NCBI GenBank assembly: GCA_965651135.1
Contig: CBFGRJ010000436.1
Span: 1-6,091 of the forward strand
Length of the DNA stretch: 6,091 bases
Source of the DNA: JAICQQ01 sp965651135
Lineage (GTDB): Bacteria; Myxococcota_A; Polyangia; Polyangiales; Polyangiaceae
Direction of reading: 5' to 3'
The translations under genes were made by a program, and so were the position numbers. Numbering within the stretch: the first letter of the stretch is position 1; the number at the start of each line of letters is the position of its first letter. Positions 1 to 4,536 of the stretch are shown in pieces. The notes under the pieces are model-generated. The model was not told the DNA's origin and did no database searches. It saw only the letters and a list, made by a program, of their open reading frames with translations.

Positions 1-121
1 GGCTTCCCTAGCTCTTCACGCTGCGGCCGCTTTGCTTGGTATGCATCCTGCTGCAAGCGCGGGTGAGAGGTCGCATGGACGATATGCCCTTGGGTCACAC
101 CGCTGTTAGCTTGGGGCCCCA
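1..121. other. 5' flanking region with no gene identified
   Basis: This short stretch precedes the permease gene. I see no convincing coding sequence and no good -35/-10 pair. A TAG at 107-109 lies in frame with the permease and closes off any upstream extension of it. The frame ending CTT CCC TAG at 9-11 could be the last codons of a gene outside the window, but two codons cannot establish that. The only structured element is the palindrome at its right end, listed separately. Confidence 0.5.
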
Positions 122-122
122 A
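111..122. repeat. 12-bp perfect palindrome abutting the permease start codon
   Basis: TTGGGGCCCCAA reads identically on both strands, and its last base is the A of the permease ATG. It could act as a small operator half-site pair, or in mRNA it could pair between molecules or partly mask the initiation region. The GGGG inside it (113-116) is also the only purine-rich stretch at Shine-Dalgarno distance from the ATG. A palindrome this long is expected about once by chance in a window of this size, so only its position is suggestive. No function is shown. Confidence 0.35.
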
Positions 123-1468
123 TGACGGAGCCCAGGACATCGGCGCGGAGGTTCGGCCCGGCCACTGGAGCCTTGCTGGTCATGGCCAGCATGATTGGCA
201 CTGGGGTATTCACGACGACCGGCTTTTTGGTGCGCGACTTGGGCTCACTGCCCGCGGTGCTCGTGGCCTGGGTGGTGGGCGGCGTAGTGGCCCTGTGCGG
301 CGCCCTGGCTTACGGCGAGCTGGTAGCGGCGCTTCCGAACAACGGCGGCGAGTATTGGCTATTGGGGCGCATTTATCACCCTGCGCTCGGCTTTCTGGCG
401 GGGTGGGTTTCGCTGGTCGTTGGCTTTTCTGCACCGATGGCGGCTTCAGCCGTGGCTTTCGGTGAGTATTTGCACAACGTCTTTCCGGGCGTACCACCCC
501 GCCTCGCCGCCACGCTCCTCGTCGGCGGGCTTGGACTGTTGCACGCCGTACGCTTGAGTTGGGGCAGTCGAGTGCAAAACGCCGCTACCGTTCTCGATGC
601 ACTGTTGATTGTGGGTTTCATCGCGGGCGGGCTTGCCCTGAGCGAGCCCAGCGCGCTCTGGCGTCCCAATCAGCCTGCGCTCGGCGCCGCCGTGGCCTCG
701 CCCGCCTTCGCTGTCGGTTTGATTTACGTCTCGTTCTCTTACAGCGGTTGGAACGCTGCGGCCTACGTCGCGGGTGAGCTGCGGAGCCCTGGTCGCACGT
801 TGCCCAGGGCGCTGCTGATCGGTACCGGGCTAACTGCCATGCTTTATGTCGGGCTCAACCTCGTGTTCTTGGTAGCCGCGCCACCCGCCGCCCTGAGCGG
901 AGAAATCGACGTGGGATACGTGGCGGCGGTGCACCTCTTCGGACCTTCGGTAGCCGTGGCCGCCAGCGCTTTGGTCGCGGTGGGCCTGTTCACGACCGTC
1001 AGCGCCCTCATGATGACGGGGCCGCGCGTGTACGAAGCCATGGGTAGGGATTATCCACGCCTGCGCTTGCTCAGTGGGCGCGGCTCGAACGACGAGCGCG
1101 GTCCGGTGGCTGCTATCGTGCTTCAGACGGTGTTGGCTTTGATCATGCTGCTGAGTGCGAGCTTCGACGCTCTGCTCACCTATATGGGCTTCACCTTGTC
1201 CCTCTTCGCGGCCCTGACCATTGCCGGTGTGTTCGTGCTCAGAGGGCGTGAGCCCGAGCTCTATCGACCCTATCGCACCTGGGGACACCCCCTCACCACC
1301 GCGCTTGCGCTGGCGCTCAATGCTTGGATGCTGGTTCATGCCTTGTGGCAGCGCCCGGTATCGACCTTGGCGGGCTTGGCAACGTTGGGCGCGGGTTTTC
1401 TCTTGTACCTTTGGGCGCGTCCCCAATCGGTGAAGAGCACGGGCAACGCTCGAGTGGCGCGAAGGTGA
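122..1468 (+). CDS. APC-superfamily amino-acid permease
   Basis: A 448-residue, very hydrophobic protein with about 12 predicted membrane segments, the usual length and topology for an amino acid-polyamine-organocation transporter that imports or exchanges amino acids across the inner membrane. Family hallmarks are visible. The broken first helix carries MIGTGVF (residues 24-30), where the GTG loop contacts the substrate amino and carboxyl groups. Helix 2 and the following loop carry the ALAYGELVAALPNNGGEY stretch (61-78). Helix 6 carries SFSYSGWNAAAYVAGEL (204-220), followed by SPGRTLPRA. The C-terminal part has YRPYRTWGHP (381-390), a family signature before the last two helices. The closest subgroup by eye is the LAT/SteT-like exchangers, but the substrate cannot be read from sequence. 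ATG 122 is the first possible start after the in-frame TAG at 107, and the next Met (residue 21) lies inside helix 1. No partner subunit gene is adjacent. Confidence 0.93.
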   Translation: MTEPRTSARRFGPATGALLVMASMIGTGVFTTTGFLVRDLGSLPAVLVAWVVGGVVALCGALAYGELVAALPNNGGEYWLLGRIYHPALGFLAGWVSLVVGFSAPMAASAVAFGEYLHNVFPGVPPRLAATLLVGGLGLLHAVRLSWGSRVQNAATVLDALLIVGFIAGGLALSEPSALWRPNQPALGAAVASPAFAVGLIYVSFSYSGWNAAAYVAGELRSPGRTLPRALLIGTGLTAMLYVGLNLVFLVAAPPAALSGEIDVGYVAAVHLFGPSVAVAASALVAVGLFTTVSALMMTGPRVYEAMGRDYPRLRLLSGRGSNDERGPVAAIVLQTVLALIMLLSASFDALLTYMGFTLSLFAALTIAGVFVLRGREPELYRPYRTWGHPLTTALALALNAWMLVHALWQRPVSTLAGLATLGAGFLLYLWARPQSVKSTGNARVARR

Positions 1469-1541
1469 TAGCCGACACGGTCCTACCTCTTGTCGTCCGA
1501 GCGGTTGCTCGTCGACTAGGTGCATGCAATAGTCGCGCGAC

Positions 1542-2057
1542 TTGTCAGTCATTCATTGGGGCTGCCTCGCGCAGCTGTTACTCGCGCCCCTGGTCCTTTC
1601 ATGTGCGGCTAGGAGCTCGGACGGCACGCTCGACACCGTGTACGATCCCTGCTCAGGGGTAGTGGTATCCGCCAAGAACGCAACGGCGGCGGAACTATCC
1701 AGCGTCGATGCAGCCGTGGACATGTGGGTGGAGGCAGGCGGGTTCTTGCTCACGGGAGAGGCTCGGCCGGATTGGCCAGTGCTCGAGGTGAAGTTCGAGC
1801 GCGCGCCCAAGGCGCAGCACGGCGTCTACGACGACGAGCGCGGCCTGGTCTTCGTGAATCGACGCTTGGAAGATTCGCGCGAGCGCGCCATCACCATCGC
1901 CCACGAGCTAGGCCATGCCTTCGGTCTCTGGCACGTCGAAGGCAGGCCCTCGCTCATGAACGAGCACAATCTCAGCGTGCGCCCTACCCCCGCGGACGTC
2001 GACAGTGTCTACCAATCCTGGTCGAGCTGCACGGGTGAGGCCTCGGCGCAAGAGTAA
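1542..2057 (+). CDS. Small metzincin (matrixin-like) zinc metalloprotease, predicted lipoprotein
   Basis: A 171-residue predicted exported protease. Residues 120-139 contain the complete metzincin zinc site: HELGHAFGLWH gives zinc ligands H121, H125 and H131 and catalytic base E122. M139 in SLMN lies eight residues after the third His, the spacing of the Met-turn in matrixins (M10-type). The tail PTPADVDSVYQSW resembles the end of matrixin catalytic domains. The N-terminus is a hydrophobic signal ending in VLSC (Cys21), a plausible though imperfect lipobox, so it is probably membrane-anchored after export. Cys37 and Cys163 lie near the two ends of the mature chain and could form a disulfide. 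There is no recognisable propeptide or PRCGxPD cysteine switch. The start is TTG at 1542. A TAG at 1530 closes the frame and there is no ATG or GTG before the signal sequence, so this codon is the natural choice despite lacking a clear Shine-Dalgarno. The permease ends 73 nt upstream on the same strand. Substrate unknown. Confidence 0.85.
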   Translation: MSVIHWGCLAQLLLAPLVLSCAARSSDGTLDTVYDPCSGVVVSAKNATAAELSSVDAAVDMWVEAGGFLLTGEARPDWPVLEVKFERAPKAQHGVYDDERGLVFVNRRLEDSRERAITIAHELGHAFGLWHVEGRPSLMNEHNLSVRPTPADVDSVYQSWSSCTGEASAQE

Positions 2058-2072
2058 GGGCTCTCAGCCCTT
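2056..2072. terminator. Inverted repeat over two convergent stop codons, candidate bidirectional terminator
   Basis: AAGGGCT (2056-2062), a 3-nt spacer and AGCCCTT (2066-2072) form a perfect 7-bp stem. It overlaps the TAA of the protease gene (2055-2057) and the TGA of the oppositely oriented Cys-rich gene (2064-2066 on the complementary strand). It lies exactly where two converging transcripts must end. Neither side has a real T-tract, so it is not a classical intrinsic terminator. It may terminate weakly or protect 3' ends. Confidence 0.45.
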
Positions 2073-3182
2073 GCAGGCCGTGGTGGGCGCGCAGCCGCCA
2101 TCAACGCAGTGCTCGCTCCAGCACTCGTTGTTCGACGCACAGCTGACGCCGTTGTTCTTCTTGCCGACGCAGCGCCCCGTCGTCGGGTCCTCGCTGTCTG
2201 CGACACACACCGAGTCGAACTTGCAGGCGCCAAACCACGCTGGATTGCAGTCCTCTCCGGCTTCCAACTGGGGTTCGCAGGTGCCTTGCAACATGGCGCC
2301 GGACCACGCGCAGAAGCTGCCTCGTTCGCAGGGGTTGACGAGGCCGAGGCTGCAGTCTTCACCCACCTTCGCGAGCGCTCGACATTCGAAATGGGCCTCA
2401 TTGTCCTCGAAAACGACGACGCAGGCGGCGCCCTCTTCGCAGAGCGGTCCCGCTTCTAGGTCGCACTCTTCGCCGGGCTCGGCGGTAAAGACGTCATCCA
2501 TGGCTCGGCAGGTGCCCGCGATTCCCTCTTCGTCATCTTGCCCCAGACAGAACAGGGTTCCTTCGCAGACGGGCGCCACGCCGCCTTCGCAATCTTCTCC
2601 CTCGGCGGCGGGAGCGACACAGCGCCCCGTGTCGCTCGAGCACACAAGACCGTCCCTGCAGCGATCGTCGTCCGTGCACTCGCCGCCGGCGCCCAGCTTG
2701 TCGCTGCACTTGCCCGGACAGCTGTCGTCGAACACGCAGATGCGGTCCCCTTCGCATTCGATATCGGCGGTGCAATCGCCGCCCTCGTCCACGGTGCCGG
2801 CAGCCGCCTGCTCACAGCTCGGCGGCTCCGCGCCATCGAGCTCGTCGCAGTCCCTGTCGGCAAGGGCATCGAGACATGCGCGCATCTGGTTTCCGTCGTA
2901 GCTCGCGCGGCCGTCCTCGATGGCGTCCACCAAGCTGTCGAACCCTTGGTTGTCGAGGGTCTTCAAAAAGTAGTTTTCGCAATCTTTGCCCGGCACGAAA
3001 GCCTGCACGAACAGGTTGCAGCGCTCCATCAATCCGCAAAATGTCTCGGCATACGCGGCGGGTACGTCCTCGAGCGCTAGGGTTGCTCCGCTACCGCTCG
3101 AATCGTCGCTCGACGAGCTGCCGCCACAGGCGACAGCGCACGACAAACCAACCAGGGTCCAGGCAAGGCGTTGCTTCCACAT
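2064..3182 (-). CDS. Cysteine-rich modular lipoprotein, myxobacterial type, function unknown
   Basis: A 372-residue predicted lipoprotein. The signal sequence ends AVAC-GGSSSS, so the lipidated residue is probably Cys19, followed by a Ser/Asp/Gly spacer to about residue 35. Residues 38-125 form an N-terminal domain with six Cys (49, 55, 68, 103, 112, 123). Residues 135-364 hold seven tandem modules of the form GxxC-x5or7-C-x5-C-x(n)-C, starting at C137, C169, C198, C240, C277, C312 and C348. Most modules are separated by exactly nine residues. The chain ends ACKG. This style is common among myxobacterial surface proteins and resembles Dickkopf/EGF-like disulfide modules; an adhesive or binding role is a guess. 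The start is well supported: GGAGGAGGA lies a few bases upstream on the coding strand (complement of 3189-3197). A long opposite-strand ORF covers the same DNA but lacks any protein features. The gene converges with the metalloprotease and diverges from the DHFR gene. Confidence 0.88.
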   Translation of the reverse strand: MWKQRLAWTLVGLSCAVACGGSSSSDDSSGSGATLALEDVPAAYAETFCGLMERCNLFVQAFVPGKDCENYFLKTLDNQGFDSLVDAIEDGRASYDGNQMRACLDALADRDCDELDGAEPPSCEQAAAGTVDEGGDCTADIECEGDRICVFDDSCPGKCSDKLGAGGECTDDDRCRDGLVCSSDTGRCVAPAAEGEDCEGGVAPVCEGTLFCLGQDDEEGIAGTCRAMDDVFTAEPGEECDLEAGPLCEEGAACVVVFEDNEAHFECRALAKVGEDCSLGLVNPCERGSFCAWSGAMLQGTCEPQLEAGEDCNPAWFGACKFDSVCVADSEDPTTGRCVGKKNNGVSCASNNECWSEHCVDGGCAPTTACKG

Positions 3183-3188
3183 GATGAG

Positions 3189-3197
3189 TCCTCCTCC
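3189..3197 (-). promoter_or_regulatory. Strong ribosome binding site of the Cys-rich lipoprotein gene
   Basis: Read on the minus strand, the bases are GGAGGAGGA, ending six bases before the ATG whose complement is 3180-3182. This is the best Shine-Dalgarno match in the window. It fixes the start of the Cys-rich gene and supports the minus strand as the coding strand here. Confidence 0.75.
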
Positions 3198-3318
3198 AAC
3201 TAAGCTGCACCATGGTGACCAGTTTCGGGTTGCCTATGCAAGGCTCCCGCCCTGATAGCGCGCGGTTCGATGCGGGGAACTGTGGGTCCTTGTAGTGACC
3301 ATTGCGTCGGACCGCGAG

Positions 3319-3348
3319 TTGCACTTCGTTGAATGTTGTCGTTAGCTT
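3319..3348 (+). promoter_or_regulatory. Weak candidate sigma-70-type promoter for the DHFR gene
   Basis: TTGCAC at 3319-3324 matches the -35 box in four of six bases. With an 18-bp spacer it is followed by TAGCTT at 3343-3348, a poor -10 match. If used, transcription would begin within a few bases of the DHFR ATG at 3357, giving a leaderless or nearly leaderless mRNA. That would fit the lack of a good Shine-Dalgarno there. It also overlaps the alternative start at 3333, which would then not be transcribed. This is a tentative call. Confidence 0.2.
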
Positions 3349-3356
3349 GCGGACAG

Positions 3357-3854
3357 ATGCTTTCGCTCATTTATGCGCGCTCCGAAAACTATTGCATCGG
3401 CAAGGCTGGGCGCATTCCCTGGGATTTGCCGGACGAATTTGCGCATTTTCAGCGAACCACCCGACACGGCGCCGTGATCATGGGACGCCGCACCTACGAG
3501 GACCACGAAACGTGCCTACCTGATCGCCTGAACATCGTCGTGACCACGACGCCCGGCTACCGAGCAGCCGAAGGAGTGCATATCGTCGATTCACTGCCAG
3601 CGGCGCTGGCTCTGGCTCGACAGCATTGCAAAGAAGTGTTCGTCGTGGGTGGAGCGCGCCTGTTCGCCGAGGCTTTTGGCGATGCGCAGCGCGTCTACGA
3701 AACGGTGGTGCACACACACATCGAAGCGGGCGATGCCTTCGTCCCTGCTTTCGACTTCAGCGGATGGCAGCGCGAGCTCCTCGACCAGCATCCGGCGGAT
3801 GCTCGGCATGCGTTCGCCTTCACCATCTGGTGCTACCGGCGTCTCGGGTCATGA
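3357..3854 (+). CDS. folA: Dihydrofolate reductase
   Basis: A 165-residue enzyme that reduces dihydrofolate to tetrahydrofolate with NADPH in the cytoplasm, keeping the folate pool available for thymidylate, purine and methionine synthesis. It aligns without gaps to E. coli FolA over about the first 60 residues. MLSLIYA matches the first strand. IPWDLPDEFAHF (20-31) holds Trp22, the catalytic acid position and Phe31. VIMGRRTYE (40-48) is the NADPH-binding turn. LPDRLNI (54-60) holds Arg57, which binds the folate carboxylate. VFVVGGA (94-100) is the cofactor glycine motif, and YET (114-116) matches the YLT strand containing Thr113. The catalytic acid is Glu27, where E. coli has Asp. I prefer ATG 3357 because it gives the exact family N-terminus; the frame opens at ATG 3333, which adds eight atypical residues. 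Neither start has a strong ribosome binding site. The stop directly abuts the next gene. No thymidylate synthase gene is nearby. Confidence 0.92.
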   Translation: MLSLIYARSENYCIGKAGRIPWDLPDEFAHFQRTTRHGAVIMGRRTYEDHETCLPDRLNIVVTTTPGYRAAEGVHIVDSLPAALALARQHCKEVFVVGGARLFAEAFGDAQRVYETVVHTHIEAGDAFVPAFDFSGWQRELLDQHPADARHAFAFTIWCYRRLGS

Positions 3855-4436
3855 ATGGTTAGCCCCGTCGTCGTCACCGGGTTCGAGCCCTTCGGCGAGC
3901 ATCGTGACAACGTGTCCGCGAGCATCGTGCGAGCGCTCGAGCGACAGCGGAACGAAGCCTGGCACTGCGAGGTCCTGCCCACGTCGTTCGCGCGGGCTGG
4001 GGCGCGCATCGAACGGCTGATCGAGACCGGCCCCCGCGCAGTGCTGCTGTTGGGGCTCAACGCGAAAGCACGAGCGGTGCGTCTGGAGCGCCTAGCGCAC
4101 AATCGCGATCGGGCGGCGCTTCGCGACAACGACGGAGAAGAGCGGCTCGACGTGCCCATCGTCGCTGGGGCGCCGGAACACTACGCCAGCACGCTGCCAC
4201 TGGAACGATTTGCTGACAGAGTACAAGCGCTGGGCTTTCCCGTCGAGCTGTCGGACCACGCCGGGGGCTTCGTTTGTAACCACACTTTCTATCGCGCCCT
4301 GCACCAAATGGCGCGAGGCAACCTCGGGATCCAGTGCGGTTTCGTGCACCTGCCGCCCAGCTCGACGCCATCCGGCGAGCCCTGGCTCGGAGCGATCGAG
4401 GCTTGCCTCGGGCTCATCCAAACGAGCATTCGCTGA
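3855..4436 (+). CDS. pcp: Pyroglutamyl-peptidase I (pyrrolidone-carboxylate peptidase, family C15)
   Basis: A 193-residue cytoplasmic cysteine peptidase that removes N-terminal pyroglutamate from peptides. The N-terminal VVVTGFEPFG (5-14) matches the family TGFxPFG motif. The catalytic triad is present in order: Glu78 in LERLAHN (family consensus PERVAxN), Cys141 in GGFVCNHTFY (137-146), and His165 in GFVHLPP (162-168). The spacing matches the E81/C144/H168 triad of the Bacillus enzymes. The chain is somewhat shorter than the usual length of about 210-215 residues, mostly at the C-terminus. The N-terminal loop lacks the usual GG and NPS residues (here GEHRDNVS), and the GxAxGR segment is replaced by GLNAKAR (67-73), so it is a divergent member. 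The ATG follows the DHFR TGA with no intervening base and has only a weak purine stretch upstream, which points to translation coupled to DHFR. Confidence 0.9.
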   Translation: MVSPVVVTGFEPFGEHRDNVSASIVRALERQRNEAWHCEVLPTSFARAGARIERLIETGPRAVLLLGLNAKARAVRLERLAHNRDRAALRDNDGEERLDVPIVAGAPEHYASTLPLERFADRVQALGFPVELSDHAGGFVCNHTFYRALHQMARGNLGIQCGFVHLPPSSTPSGEPWLGAIEACLGLIQTSIR

Positions 4437-4536
4437 GCGGGTGTTGGGTCGGCTTCGCCTGGCTGCCGCGTTGTGCTTAGATACGCGAGCCGCCCCCGGT
4501 GGCGTCAAAGTGCCTTTTACAGCTTGGGACTGACTC
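4437..4536. other. Intergenic region with weak hairpin and promoter-like elements
   Basis: This 100-nt gap separates the DHFR-Pcp pair from the next lipoprotein gene. GCCGCC (4489-4494) and GGTGGC (4498-4503) can form a 6-bp stem with one G-U pair and a 3-nt loop. A TTTT follows about ten bases later, too far for a standard intrinsic terminator. A sigma-54-like element is listed separately. TTAGAT at 4477-4482 resembles a -10 box but lacks a good -35. The next gene has a modest GGGA at 4526-4529 as its possible ribosome binding site. Confidence 0.4.
4460..4475 (+). promoter_or_regulatory. Possible sigma-54 (-24/-12) promoter-like element
   Basis: TGGC at 4460-4463 and TTG at 4471-4473 have the exact spacing of the sigma-54 consensus TGGCACG-N4-TTGCA. 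The usually conserved C of the -12 GC is T here (TTGTG), and the CACG part is CTGC. If real, transcription would begin near 4486, giving a leader of about 50 nt for the 4537 gene. Sigma-54 control is common in myxobacteria, but the match is incomplete. Confidence 0.2.

Larger units (their letters stand above)
3183..3356. other. Divergent intergenic region between the Cys-rich lipoprotein and DHFR genes
   Basis: This region must hold the promoters of both divergent genes. On the minus strand I see the strong ribosome binding site but no convincing -35/-10 pair. On the plus strand a weak TTGCAC/TAGCTT pair is listed separately. A 10-bp perfect palindrome, CACCATGGTG, sits at 3208-3217 in what would be the 5' untranslated region of the Cys-rich gene. 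No small ORF or RNA gene could be supported. Confidence 0.5.

Noticed and set aside
1490..1533. TTGTCG or TTGCTC with CAATAG as a promoter for the metalloprotease
   Set aside because: The -10 match and spacing are poor and no better than chance in this sequence.
830..1552. 240-codon minus-strand frame opposite the permease gene
   Set aside because: No domain, His/Arg/Gln-rich composition, and entirely antisense to a clear 12-helix transporter.
2005..2901. 298-codon plus-strand frame rich in Ser, Gln and Pro
   Set aside because: It lies opposite the Cys-rich lipoprotein, which has a signal sequence, a strong ribosome binding site and periodic cysteines. The plus frame has none of these and also overlaps the protease gene.
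2538..3080. 180-codon plus-strand frame rich in Ala and Val
   Set aside because: Antisense shadow of the Cys-rich gene. Its hydrophobic look comes from complementing Asp/Glu/Cys codons; no motif is present.
3333..3356. Eight extra N-terminal codons of DHFR from ATG 3333
   Set aside because: They extend beyond the conserved family N-terminus, lack a better ribosome binding site, and repeat MLSL just before the real MLSLIYA start. They are kept only as an alternative.
3851..3862. ATG at 3851 overlapping the DHFR stop as a start for the peptidase
   Set aside because: That frame reads M-N-G-stop; the peptidase frame begins at ATG 3855.
4454..4459. GGCTTCGCC mini-hairpin after the peptidase gene as a terminator
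   Set aside because: The stem is only three base pairs with no following T-tract.
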